Positions 25,593-33,976 of a DNA stretch of 64,000 bases are shown piece after piece. The position numbers and the translations under genes are program-made. Numbering within the stretch: the first letter of the stretch is position 1; each line of letters opens with the position of its first letter. Source of the DNA: Oscillospiraceae bacterium (GTDB taxonomy: Bacteria; Bacillota; Clostridia; Oscillospirales; Ruminococcaceae); assembly GCA_017399765.1 (NCBI GenBank), contig JAFQBH010000012.1:29401-93400 (forward strand), read 5' to 3'. Under the pieces are notes generated by a model that was not told the DNA's origin, did not search any database, and saw only the letters and a list, made by a program, of their open reading frames with translations.

Positions 25593-26484
25593 ACATAATG
25601 AGAGCCTTGACAAGGGCCGGAAGGATTTTTTTATAAATTTTTTCAAAATCAGAAAGCGGCAAAGGGTTTTCACCAATGCCGATTTCAACCGTAAACCCCG
25701 GCCTTTTGAATTTTTCAATATACCAGTCTTTAAGTCCGCCGTGGGAAGCCATTCCTTTGGGAACGGCGATTTTATATCCGCAGGAAAGGGAAAATTCTTC
25801 CGCAATGTCACGGCTTATCAAAGGAGTTCCGGGGCCGTAATACCAATAGATTTCCTCGCCCTGTGAATGGAACGAATAAAGACGCGATATATCAAAAGTG
25901 CTGCAGAAACCGCAGACAGCCCTTGTTTCCGGTTCGGAAAAAGCTTTCGGACCGCCGTATTGTCTTGGCGAAGGACCGAATATTCCGTTTTTTCTTTCAA
26001 TTTCGTGAAGAATATCCCATCCGGCGCCAAAGTTGTGGTTTATATCAACGCCCTTGGCGTTGGCGTTCCAATGCCGGAAATCGCCCTTTGCAAGACGTTC
26101 CACATTTTTCCCGGAAGAAAGCGCGCCGCTTTTACCTTTAAGGCTTATTTCAACTCCATCGGGGTTGAGCACCGGAATAATACAAAGTCCCCTTTTTGAA
26201 AGAGCGGACCCCACGTTGATTTTGCAAAGCTTTTCGCCTTGCTCAAAGGCACGGCAAACTTCGTCAAAAAAACGAAACAGAACAAGAGATGTAAGCCATT
26301 CGCTTCCGTGGGTTGCGCCAGTGAAAAGAATTGAACCGGTCGGTTTGCCGATGGACAGCACCGGGATTTTTCTTCCGAGCACGCTTTTGCCGACAAAGAA
26401 AATTTTTGAGCACGGGTGCTCTTTTGAAATCGCATTTATATATTTTTTCAGGTTTTCCGCCGTGGGCGGCATATTATATTCCAA
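25591..26484 (-). CDS. M14-family zinc carboxypeptidase
   Basis: The 297-residue protein has the M14 zinc site HGSE in FTGATHGSEWLTSLVLF (about residues 74-77) and a later ligand histidine in SFHSQGEEIYWYYG. The catalytic glutamate lies in FTVEIGIGENPLP. PVLNPDGVEIS and HNFGAGWD carry the substrate-binding Asn/Arg region. Such enzymes in Bacillota often cleave gamma-D-Glu-meso-DAP bonds of cell-wall peptides. There is no signal peptide, so it would act on imported muropeptides in the cytoplasm. It is monocistronic, divergent from the NUDIX gene. Confidence 0.88.
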   Translation of the reverse strand: MEYNMPPTAENLKKYINAISKEHPCSKIFFVGKSVLGRKIPVLSIGKPTGSILFTGATHGSEWLTSLVLFRFFDEVCRAFEQGEKLCKINVGSALSKRGLCIIPVLNPDGVEISLKGKSGALSSGKNVERLAKGDFRHWNANAKGVDINHNFGAGWDILHEIERKNGIFGPSPRQYGGPKAFSEPETRAVCGFCSTFDISRLYSFHSQGEEIYWYYGPGTPLISRDIAEEFSLSCGYKIAVPKGMASHGGLKDWYIEKFKRPGFTVEIGIGENPLPLSDFEKIYKKILPALVKALIM

Positions 26485-26562
26485 AAAAATTCCTCCCGGA
26501 TATTCATTTCCGGTTAAATATATGCTAAAATATTAAAAAATAGCCCTTGGGGAGGAACGAAA

Positions 26563-27099
26563 ATGATTGTTGAAGAAAAGAAAATAAGTTCCGAAGAAAA
26601 GTTTAACGGATACATTATGAATGTTTTCAAAGACGAGGTTTCCCTTAACGGAAAAAAAGCTTTCAGAGAGGTTGTTCGCCACAAAGGCGCAACGGCGGTT
26701 CTTGCGGTTGATAAAAACAAAGAAGGATTTTTTGTGGAACAATTCCGCTATCCTGTTGGAAAACCGCTTTTTGAAGCACCGGCGGGAAAAATTGACCCCG
26801 GCGAAGAACCGCTTGCATGCGCAAAGCGCGAACTTTATGAAGAATGCGGAGTTCTTGCGGAAAAATGGACGGAACTTGGTCCGATGTTTTCCTCACCTGG
26901 TTTTTGTGACGAAGTTATCCACCTTTTCCTTGCCGAAGATCTTTCGGAATCCGAACCGAATCCCGACGAAGACGAGTTTCTTGATATAATAAAGCTTCCG
27001 GTTTCTGAGGTTTTGGAGCGCGTACGAAAAGGCGAAATTCCGGATGCCAAAACCCAGATATTGGTTCTCAGGGTGTGCGATTTGCTTGGAATAAAGTAA
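26563..27099 (+). CDS. NUDIX hydrolase, ADP-ribose pyrophosphatase type
   Basis: The 178-residue enzyme has the NUDIX box G-KIDPGEEPLACAKRELYEECGV (about residues 90-112), matching GX5EX7REUXEEXGU. The N-terminal region VEEKKISSEEKFNGYIMNVFKDEV and FVEQFRYPVGKPLFEAPAGKID are typical of the ADP-ribose pyrophosphatase (NudF) subfamily, which hydrolyses ADP-ribose to AMP and ribose-5-phosphate. GGGGAGG at 26550-26556 precedes the ATG. It is a single gene followed by a strong terminator. Confidence 0.92.
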   Translation: MIVEEKKISSEEKFNGYIMNVFKDEVSLNGKKAFREVVRHKGATAVLAVDKNKEGFFVEQFRYPVGKPLFEAPAGKIDPGEEPLACAKRELYEECGVLAEKWTELGPMFSSPGFCDEVIHLFLAEDLSESEPNPDEDEFLDIIKLPVSEVLERVRKGEIPDAKTQILVLRVCDLLGIK

Positions 27100-27105
27100 G
27101 ATATA

Positions 27106-27140
27106 AAAAACGGCTTTCTGATTTGCAGAAAGCCGTTTTT
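27106..27140. terminator. Terminator between the NUDIX gene and the converging rnf-linked operon
   Basis: The stem AAAAACGGCTTTCTG / CAGAAAGCCGTTTTT has a five-base loop and is T-rich on both sides. Confidence 0.9.
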
Positions 27141-27158
27141 TGTATGCATTAAAATTAA

Positions 27159-28547
27159 TTATCCGCGTCCGTCGATTATTACAATTCCGGGTGTTTCCTC
27201 TTTTTCGGAAGGTTCCTCTGTCTCTTCCGGTTCTTCAGTTTCTTCCGGTTCTTCAGGTTCGGTTTCCTCTTCGGGAACGGAAGGGGTTACGGGAACAGAA
27301 GGTGTTTCCGGTACGGAAGGGGTAGCGGGAACGAAAGGTTCTTCAGGAATTTCAGGTTCTTCGGGAATTCCGGTAAAATAAGCTTCGTTGTAAAGAAGAA
27401 TATGACCGGAAGCACCTTTTGAAGCAAGGTAATCGAAAATTCCTTGGGTTTGTTCTTTGGTGAATCCTTCAAAATCAAGAACAGGAAGGATATCAAGCCC
27501 GCCAATGCTTCCGAGAGATTCATAAATTTTAACGAAAACTTCGGTTATGTCATCGGGCATTCTTCTGAAATAAAATTCATCGCTGAATTTTTCCCCTATG
27601 AAATCTTCAATATCAATTTTTGGAACGTAACCGTCGGCCGAGAAAGCAAGAGCAGTTCCGCCGTATATATCGGAACCGGAAACCGTTTCATAGCTTTCAA
27701 AAGCAATAAGAAGATCGGTATCCGTAACAACGGTCGAAGAATAAATTCGTTTCGAAAATTGAGCAAGAATTTCGCCGGGGGACAGATCTTCCGTTCCCAC
27801 ACCGAAATAAGCGTATTCCATTCCTTCGTTTTCGGGAAAGCGGAGTCCATCAAGAAGGATGGCGTCAACTTCACTGTCAATGGCATCGAAAACGATATCA
27901 AGAATATATTTCTGAGCAGTATCGGAATAGGGGTTGAGCCAGGGCTTTCCGCCGTTGTCAACGCTGTCATCAAGCCAGAGTATGCCGTCTTCGGATTCAT
28001 AGCGGATAGCCATATCAATTGCGTTATAAGGAGCGGTGCTGTCTTCAAAAGCGTAAATTCTTGCAATAACATCAAAACCGCAGTCTTTTGCTGTTTTGAT
28101 CCTTGCATCAAGGTTTACGGCGTTTTCGGTTATAGCACCGGCATTGATGACGCTTACCTGGCCGGAACGATAAGTTACGGTTCCGCCGGCGGTTTTCATA
28201 TCAATAACGACAGCGGTTACCTCATCACCAAGAGATTTTATAAAAGAATAATAATCAATGGAATTGTAAAGAACTTCTTCCGGAACGGTTACGGCAACAA
28301 CGTCCTTTTCAAGGAATTCTTCCGGTGCAGGCTGGTAAACCTGTTCCGGAGGTTTTTCCGGAATGGGGTCCTGCTGGATTATTTCCTTGTTTTTTTCGTT
28401 TATTGCCTGCATAAGCGGTTCATAGGAAAACCAGCCTATTCCGAAAAGAGAAGCAACAATTACGGCGATAAGAACGCCTTTTATTATTTTTCCCTTTATG
28501 GGGTTGTAAATTCTTGAACGATAATGTTTTATTTTGTACTTTTTCAT
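27159..28547 (-). CDS. Membrane-anchored putative glycoside hydrolase (DUF4015-like)
   Basis: The 462-residue protein has a basic N-terminus and one transmembrane helix (about residues 25-46), then an external catalytic-like domain. The segments VTVPEEVLYNSIDYY, VVIDMKTAGGTVTYRS, DVIARIYAFED, WLNPYSDTAQKYILDI and EVDAILLDGLRFPE are typical of the DUF4015 putative glycoside hydrolases with a TIM-barrel fold. The C-terminal 75 residues are a low-complexity Pro/Glu/Thr tail, like a wall-spanning linker, ending in IVIIDGRG. It lies 12 bases after rnfA and is probably in the same transcript. The function is unproven. Confidence 0.8.
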   Translation of the reverse strand: MKKYKIKHYRSRIYNPIKGKIIKGVLIAVIVASLFGIGWFSYEPLMQAINEKNKEIIQQDPIPEKPPEQVYQPAPEEFLEKDVVAVTVPEEVLYNSIDYYSFIKSLGDEVTAVVIDMKTAGGTVTYRSGQVSVINAGAITENAVNLDARIKTAKDCGFDVIARIYAFEDSTAPYNAIDMAIRYESEDGILWLDDSVDNGGKPWLNPYSDTAQKYILDIVFDAIDSEVDAILLDGLRFPENEGMEYAYFGVGTEDLSPGEILAQFSKRIYSSTVVTDTDLLIAFESYETVSGSDIYGGTALAFSADGYVPKIDIEDFIGEKFSDEFYFRRMPDDITEVFVKIYESLGSIGGLDILPVLDFEGFTKEQTQGIFDYLASKGASGHILLYNEAYFTGIPEEPEIPEEPFVPATPSVPETPSVPVTPSVPEEETEPEEPEETEEPEETEEPSEKEETPGIVIIDGRG

Positions 28548-28559
28548 AAAAACACACCT

Positions 28560-29153
28560 TTAAGTGGGAAGCTGGTGACCGACAAGACCATAGAAAGCAA
28601 GCGAAAGAAGCCCAAGATAGATTAAAGCAATGGGAATTCCGCGGAAAATTTTAGGAACACGGCAATATTCAAGTCTGGTAAGACCATAACCTACCATTAT
28701 TACTGCAAAGCCGAAGCCAAGGCTCATTCCGATTCCGTAACCGACTGTGCTGATAAGGTCAAGACGTTCGCTTGAAGGAATAAGAAGAGAACCAAGGGTC
28801 GCACAGTTGAAAACCGCCGCACCAAGGGTCATTCCAAAATGTTCGAACTGGTCGGGAAGAAATTTTTTAATTAAAAAATATGCCGCAACGTAAACGACAG
28901 CCATAACCGCAATGTAAAGCAGCGGGATAAGAACGTGGCGGAACTCGCTGTTATAGATCATGCCGCGCAGCGGATATCCGATAACGCCGGAAACGGTTGT
29001 GACCGCCATAAGCAAAAGGACGTAGCGCAAAAGCTCTTTCGGGCGCTTTGTAAGATAGAACATCCAGCTTGTGCCGATGGATCTTGTGAAAACAATGTTT
29101 TCAACAAAAAGTGCGGTAAGCATCATGGTGAAGAACTGAAAAACATAAGTCAT
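28560..29153 (-). CDS. rnfA: Rnf complex membrane subunit RnfA-like
   Basis: The 197-residue protein has six hydrophobic segments, as in RnfA/NqrE. The family motif FVENIVFTRSIG (normally near ALLVNNFVLxxFLGIC, with the membrane Fe-S cysteine) occurs at residues 16-27, but no cysteine stands in the usual LGxC position. A GAAVFNCATLGSLL segment later retains a cysteine. It overlaps rnfE by four bases. It is the last rnf gene of the leftward rpe-rnfCDEA cluster. Confidence 0.78.
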   Translation of the reverse strand: MTYVFQFFTMMLTALFVENIVFTRSIGTSWMFYLTKRPKELLRYVLLLMAVTTVSGVIGYPLRGMIYNSEFRHVLIPLLYIAVMAVVYVAAYFLIKKFLPDQFEHFGMTLGAAVFNCATLGSLLIPSSERLDLISTVGYGIGMSLGFGFAVIMVGYGLTRLEYCRVPKIFRGIPIALIYLGLLSLAFYGLVGHQLPT

Positions 29154-29791
29154 AAATTTTCCTCCTCACCAACCGGAATTTCTTCCGGTCTTTTTATGAT
29201 ATCTTTTACCCAGTTAATAATTGCGGCCATAAAACCAAGAAGAATGAATCCCCAGAAAGGAAGTTTTACCGCGGAGAAAGAAGCTTCGGCAATTTTGAAC
29301 CCCCAAAGACTTCCGCTTCCGAAAAATTCTCTTGCCGCACCAAGAAGAATTGCAGTAATTGCAAAACCTGCGGAAATGCAAAGCCCGTTTACGGCGGCCA
29401 GAGAAGGTTTTTGTTTTTCGGCAAATTTGGAAGAATACACTATGGGAACAGTTGAAACCGCAAGAAGAGCCGGGTAGATTCCAAGGGAATCGAAAATTGT
29501 TGCGGAAATGCTGCCGCAAATGAAATATGCGGGAAGAAGCATTGCGGCGGAAAGAACGGCATAACAAACGATTTTAAGCCAATCCGGAAGTTTTTTGCCT
29601 ATTGCAGAAGCAAAAACAAGAACCGGAACGGTTATCAGAAGATAAGTTATGGAAAGAGCAACACCGTTCTGAAGGGTTGTGTCGCCGGCGGCAAGCTGGC
29701 CGATAACAAGACCGAGAACAAGAACCGGATTTCGGGAAAAAATATAAGCAAGGCTTTCTTTAAAGCCGTTTTTTTCTTTTTCGGCAATCAT
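29150..29791 (-). CDS. rnfE: Rnf complex membrane subunit RnfE-like
   Basis: The 213-residue membrane protein has about six hydrophobic segments and FSRNPVLVLGLVIGQLAAG near the start, which resembles the NPVLVQxLGLCPxLA motif of RnfE. The canonical LCP cysteine is replaced here (VIGQLAAG). AKEFFGSGSLWG-like AREFFGSGSLWGFKI matches RnfE's REFLGxGxLFG. It overlaps rnfD and rnfA by four bases each. Identity as RnfE rests on position, topology and these two motifs. Confidence 0.75.
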   Translation of the reverse strand: MIAEKEKNGFKESLAYIFSRNPVLVLGLVIGQLAAGDTTLQNGVALSITYLLITVPVLVFASAIGKKLPDWLKIVCYAVLSAAMLLPAYFICGSISATIFDSLGIYPALLAVSTVPIVYSSKFAEKQKPSLAAVNGLCISAGFAITAILLGAAREFFGSGSLWGFKIAEASFSAVKLPFWGFILLGFMAAIINWVKDIIKRPEEIPVGEEENL

Positions 29792-30939
29792 TGAACAGCC
29801 TCCTTTCCGGATTCTTCTTTTTCGGAAAGGTCGATTTCTTCAACGATTTCCACGGGTTCTTCCGGTTCGGTTTCAGAAACGGTTTTTTCTTCTTTGCTTT
29901 CAACGATTTTCACAGCCTGCTCACCGGAAAGTTTTTTGCGTTCTCTGTCAGTTTTGAAAGTTGCGATAATCGAATCTTTGTGACGGAAAGCATGAAGAAT
30001 GTTTTCACAAACTGCATCGAAAACGGGGGAGAAAACATTCATTACGATAAGAGCGCTTGCAAAACCAATTTCGAATCCGCCGAAATAACGGAAAAGGAAA
30101 ACAACAACTGCGGAAGAGATTCCTGCAAGGAGTTTTCCAAAGTCGCGCTTGGGTGAAGTTACCGGTTCGGTAAGCATAAAGAATGCGCCGAAAACGATAG
30201 TTCCGCTGAAAAGTTCAAAGCAAAGGGCGTCAAAAGAAGAGCAGCTGATTCGGGGAAAAGCAAGGCAGAGAAGAGCATACGGAACAAGGAAGGAAACCGG
30301 AGTGATCCAGTTTACTGCTTTTTTGACTATAAGGAAAATTCCGCAGGCGGCAACAACAAGAATGTTTGTTGCACCCATGGGACCCGGTGCGCTTCCGAGA
30401 AGCATGTCGAGAACGTTATAATCCGGAACAGCGCCGAAAGAAAGGCTGTAAGCCGGGCTTTGGGCGATTTTTGCGGTGCTTTCACCGAAAATTTCAATGG
30501 CCTGCATTGTTGCGGGATATCTGAAAACAAGTTCGGGCCAGCAGATTGCAACGGAAGCAAAGCCGACTGCCGCCGGGTTGAAAAGGTTGCTTCCGGTTCC
30601 GCCGAAAGGAAGTTTTACAACAAAAATCGCAACAGCACATGCGGAAATTACAACGTAATAAGGAATGTCGGCGGGCATGAGGAGCGGGATTATAAGACCG
30701 GTTATGATGGGGGTAAGATCGGGCACCGGTTTTTCACGGAGAAGCAAAGAACCTATTGCGGAAAAAGCACAGCAGAAAAACGCGCCGCAGATTCCGAGAA
30801 CAAGGCTTCTTGCGCCGTAATAAAACAGGCTCATCAGATAGATGGGAAGAAGCGCAAAAAGTACGCCGGACATTATTGTGACAACGGATTCGCTCTGTCT
30901 TACATGGGGCGCGTTTTGGAACATAAGTTTATCTTTCAT
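29788..30939 (-). CDS. rnfD: Rnf complex membrane subunit RnfD-like
   Basis: The 383-residue membrane protein has about nine hydrophobic segments. PHVRQSESVVTIM, ITGLIIPLLMPADIPYY, GGTGSNLFNPAAVG and FFMLTEPVTSPKR are RnfD hallmarks. Threonine 191 in GPMGATN is in the position that carries covalent FMN in RnfD/NqrB proteins. A C-terminal cytoplasmic tail of about 70 residues is rich in Glu and Lys. It overlaps rnfC and rnfE by four bases (ATGA), indicating a translationally coupled complex. Confidence 0.88.
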   Translation of the reverse strand: MKDKLMFQNAPHVRQSESVVTIMSGVLFALLPIYLMSLFYYGARSLVLGICGAFFCCAFSAIGSLLLREKPVPDLTPIITGLIIPLLMPADIPYYVVISACAVAIFVVKLPFGGTGSNLFNPAAVGFASVAICWPELVFRYPATMQAIEIFGESTAKIAQSPAYSLSFGAVPDYNVLDMLLGSAPGPMGATNILVVAACGIFLIVKKAVNWITPVSFLVPYALLCLAFPRISCSSFDALCFELFSGTIVFGAFFMLTEPVTSPKRDFGKLLAGISSAVVVFLFRYFGGFEIGFASALIVMNVFSPVFDAVCENILHAFRHKDSIIATFKTDRERKKLSGEQAVKIVESKEEKTVSETEPEEPVEIVEEIDLSEKEESGKEAVQ

Positions 30940-31982
30940 AACGTGCCCTCCTTTTTCGCGATTTCGATCTGTTTTTTTGCTTTAAGAAGAGTTGCGGAAA
31001 CGTCGATCCTTGAAGGGCAAACGTAAGAACAGGCTCCGCAGCCGATGCACATTGAAACGTCATACTGCTGAAGCATATCGAGTTTTCCCGCTTCGGCAAA
31101 TTTTCTCATTGCACAGACGGAAAGAGCTTTCGGGCAGGCATGGTCGCATCTTCCGCAGCCGATGCAGGTGTAGCTGTAAGTTCCGTAGCTTCTTGCAAGG
31201 GCAATAACGCCGCGGGTGGTGGGTCCGACAGTTTCGTTTTCCGGTTCAAAAATTGCACGACCGGTCATGGAACCGCCGAGAATAATGGCTTCCGGTTCTT
31301 CGGTAAGACCGCAAAGTTCAAGAATTTTTTCTGCGGTCGTGCCGATGGGGACCTCTACATTACGCGGGTTTTTGACAACGTCACCGGCAACGGTAACAAA
31401 ACAGCTGGTCATTTTTTGGTTTTCTTCGGCGGCTCTTGCAAGGTGGAGCATTGCGCATGCGCCGACTATGACAGAGTTTTTGCCTTTGGGAATATGGCGG
31501 TAAACCCTGCTTTCTGCGGGGTATCTTCCGCCGATTTTTTTAACGCGGTATTTCCCGATTTTTGAAGGAATTCCGAAGTTGGAATCCAGAATATGCCGGT
31601 ACATTGCGATATATGTTTTGGCCGGGGAAAGAACTTTTTCGCAAAGTTCGATTCCAAGGGCAAGCTTTTCCGGCTGGTGGATGCAGATGCTCATCTGGCT
31701 TGAAATATAAGGTTCGTCGTCAATGGCATCAATTATAAGGGTTCCGCCTTCACCGAGATTGGCTTTTTCAAGTTTTTCCCAAAGCATTTTTCCGTCGCTT
31801 TCGTCAACAATTCCGGCAAGACGGGCAAGTTCGATTATCTGTTTTGCGGAAAGTTCCTCAACGGGAGTATCCGTAAAATCGCAATCGAAATATTCAAATT
31901 CCTGGCGCATTACCAGTGTGCTTCTGGTAAGCATAGGTTCTTTCTTTTGTTCAAGAAAGATACCTTTTACAAAAAACGACAT
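30936..31982 (-). CDS. rnfC: Divergent, shortened RnfC-like iron-sulfur subunit
   Basis: The 348-residue protein is about 90 residues shorter than usual RnfC. Two ferredoxin-type clusters are intact: C273-x2-C276-x2-C279-x3-C283-P and C312-x2-C315-x2-C318-x3-C322-P. The N-terminal lipoyl-like region is reduced. Where RnfC normally has the GGAGFPT loop for FMN/NADH, this protein reads IVDESDGKMLWEKL (residues 58-71). The following NGAECEPY is DAIDDEPYIS. It therefore probably keeps electron relay but has lost NADH oxidation. GGAGG precedes the ATG; rpe lies 26 bases upstream. Confidence 0.82.
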   Translation of the reverse strand: MSFFVKGIFLEQKKEPMLTRSTLVMRQEFEYFDCDFTDTPVEELSAKQIIELARLAGIVDESDGKMLWEKLEKANLGEGGTLIIDAIDDEPYISSQMSICIHQPEKLALGIELCEKVLSPAKTYIAMYRHILDSNFGIPSKIGKYRVKKIGGRYPAESRVYRHIPKGKNSVIVGACAMLHLARAAEENQKMTSCFVTVAGDVVKNPRNVEVPIGTTAEKILELCGLTEEPEAIILGGSMTGRAIFEPENETVGPTTRGVIALARSYGTYSYTCIGCGRCDHACPKALSVCAMRKFAEAGKLDMLQQYDVSMCIGCGACSYVCPSRIDVSATLLKAKKQIEIAKKEGTL

Positions 31983-32008
31983 TGTTTTCCTCCAATGGAT
32001 AAAAGGTT

Positions 32009-32668
32009 TTAATTTGCGGCAGCTTTAAGTTCCGCGACGGCTTTGTTATAATCTTCCTGTTTGAAAAGGGCAGAACCGGCAACAAAAATATTTGCGCCGG
32101 CTTCGGCAGCGGTTCCGATGGTGTTTTTGTCGATTCCGCCGTCAACCTGAATGTTTACGGAAAGACCTTCTTTGTCAATAATTTCGCGAAGAGCCTTAAC
32201 TTTGGGCATCATATCCGCCATAAAGCTCTGTCCGCCGAAACCGGGTTCAACGGTCATTACAAGAACCATTTCGATGAAGGGAAGGTAAGGCACAACTTTT
32301 TCATAAGGAGTGCCGGGTTTTATGGCAATTGCCGGAAGAACCCCGAAAGATTTTATTTTTTCGATAACTTCCATTGGGTCATTGTCACATTCAAGATGAA
32401 AAGTGATTCGGTCCGCGCCGCCTTTTACGAAATCCTCAATATAACGGAGCGGTTCGGAAATCATAAGGTGGGTGTCAAAAAACATTTTGTTAACTTTGCG
32501 AAGGCTTTTCATAATGGGTGCGCCATAGCTTATGTTGGGAACAAAATGTCCGTCCATAACGTCGATGTGAAGCTGGTCGGCGCCTGCTTTTTCCATTGCG
32601 GCGCATTCTTCACCGAGTTTTGCAAAATCCGCGGAAAGTATCGAAGGGGCAATGATTACTTCTTTCAT
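32009..32668 (-). CDS. rpe: Ribulose-phosphate 3-epimerase
   Basis: The 219-residue TIM-barrel enzyme interconverts ribulose-5-phosphate and xylulose-5-phosphate in the pentose phosphate pathway. APSILSADFAKLGEE at the start, LHIDVMDGHFVPN with metal ligands, FDTHLMISEP, VLVMTVEPGFGGQSF and QVDGGIDKNTI are complete family signatures. It is the first gene of the leftward rpe-rnfCDEA-DUF4015 run, with AAGGAG upstream of the ATG. A physical link of rpe to rnf genes is unusual. Confidence 0.96.
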   Translation of the reverse strand: MKEVIIAPSILSADFAKLGEECAAMEKAGADQLHIDVMDGHFVPNISYGAPIMKSLRKVNKMFFDTHLMISEPLRYIEDFVKGGADRITFHLECDNDPMEVIEKIKSFGVLPAIAIKPGTPYEKVVPYLPFIEMVLVMTVEPGFGGQSFMADMMPKVKALREIIDKEGLSVNIQVDGGIDKNTIGTAAEAGANIFVAGSALFKQEDYNKAVAELKAAAN

Positions 32669-32804
32669 CTTAAAACATCTCCTTAAAAAATTCAGGATTA
32701 TTGAGTTTTGCCGTCAGCAGTGTTTTGCCTTTAAAAGTATATCTTAATATATAAAAATATATTTTTACAGCTTATTTTACCAAAAACCACAAAAAAGGTC
32801 AACC

Positions 32805-32833
32805 TTGACAGAAAGCTTATTACAGAATGGAAT
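32805..32833 (+). promoter_or_regulatory. Possible promoter for the aldo/keto reductase-like gene
   Basis: TTGACA at 32805-32810 and TGGAAT at 32828-32833 are 17 bases apart. The 280-base gap between rpe and the next gene otherwise holds only AT-rich sequence; the rpe promoter should lie in it on the minus strand but I cannot place it firmly. Confidence 0.4.
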
Positions 32834-32946
32834 AGGGTGTCATATTTGTTCACAAAAAGTTTTCAAAATCAGGGAGCGTTTCGATGATGACAAAATTAAA
32901 AAAAGTGCTAAAATGTGTTAAACAAATTTTCCGGGGTGTGTAAAAA

Positions 32947-33831
32947 ATGCGCTATAATTCAAGCGGTTTCTATGAAGAGAAGCTGAGTTTGCTCGGAATA
33001 GGAACCGATTTGCTTCCCAAAAATGAAAACGGTGAACCAAACTTGGAAAAATGTTCGGATTATTTAAAATCTGCTTTTAAAAGCGGTGTCACTTTGTTTT
33101 TTGTACCTTTTTCAGAAAGTGAAAGCGCAAAAAAACTTTTGGGAGAGAACCTTTCTCAAAAAGCAAGAGATGAATTTTTTCTTTGCGGAAGCATTGATGC
33201 GGAAAATGCTGCTTCGGCGGAAGAAGCTGAGAGTTTTTTTAAAAACCAGCTTTCATCTCTTAAAAGCGGATATTTCGATTATTATGTAATTGAAAATTTA
33301 AGCAGAGAAAGTTATTCTTTGTTCGTTAAAAGCGGAATTTACGAAGTTTTTTCAAAACTTAAAAATTTCGGAAAAATAAAGCACATTGGTTTTTCTTTTT
33401 CGGGTTCGGCTGAATTCGGAAAAAGCGTTCTTGAAAAATATTCCTGGGATTTTGTAAAGCTTGATTTTAATTTTTACAACTGGGAATGTTCGGACGTTGA
33501 TGAATTTTACCATGCTTTAAGAAAAAAAGGAGTTCCGTTTATAGCTTCCGATCCTTTTATGGGCGGAATGATTCTTGACCCGCCGGAAGAAGTTTTTGAT
33601 ATTCTTCGCCGGGGCGAACCGATGTTTTCAATGGAAGAGTGGGCTTTAAGATGGTTTTTCGACAAAAAAGGTCTTCTTTGCATTATGACTTCCCCGAAAA
33701 ATATGAAAGAAGTAGAAAATTACGCAGATATAATTTCAAGCGTGAAGACCCTTAATTCTTCCAAAAAGCATTATCTTAAAATTGCGGCGCAAAAATTTTC
33801 GGAAGAAAAATGCGAAGGCACCGAAATTTAA
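32947..33831 (+). CDS. Aldo/keto reductase-like protein lacking the catalytic residues
   Basis: The 294-residue protein follows the aldo/keto reductase barrel: LGIGTDLLP, GVTLFFVPFSESESAKKLLGENL, YYVIENLSR, GKIKHIGFSFSGS and IMTSPKN. The usual DTAxxYGxSE stretch, bearing the catalytic Asp and Tyr, reads FFVPFSESES, so both residues are missing. The strand-3 lysine (LxHxP region) is also not seen. A C-terminal iron-sulfur domain found in related enzymes is absent. It may be a pseudoenzyme or use another chemistry. The start follows a GGGGTG site. It is monocistronic. Confidence 0.6.
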   Translation: MRYNSSGFYEEKLSLLGIGTDLLPKNENGEPNLEKCSDYLKSAFKSGVTLFFVPFSESESAKKLLGENLSQKARDEFFLCGSIDAENAASAEEAESFFKNQLSSLKSGYFDYYVIENLSRESYSLFVKSGIYEVFSKLKNFGKIKHIGFSFSGSAEFGKSVLEKYSWDFVKLDFNFYNWECSDVDEFYHALRKKGVPFIASDPFMGGMILDPPEEVFDILRRGEPMFSMEEWALRWFFDKKGLLCIMTSPKNMKEVENYADIISSVKTLNSSKKHYLKIAAQKFSEEKCEGTEI

Positions 33832-33937
33832 AAAAGCCGGATACCTTCGCTATATAAAGCCCGTTTTTTTAAAGGGCACACTATATATTATGCGAAAGCT
33901 TTTTGAATGCGGCAAAAATGTTTTTTCAACTCTATTT

Positions 33938-33976
33938 TAAAAAATCCGTCCGATTTATCCGGACGGATTTTCTTTT
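33938..33976. terminator. Terminator overlapping the end of tadA
   Basis: The stem AAAATCCGTCCG / CGGACGGATTTT is followed on the plus strand by a long T-run, so it terminates transcripts from the left. The tadA stop codon lies in its loop. Confidence 0.8.

Noticed and set aside
27444-28517. 357-codon plus-strand frame opposite the DUF4015 gene
   Set aside because: It is antisense to a gene with a clear start, membrane helix and family motifs.
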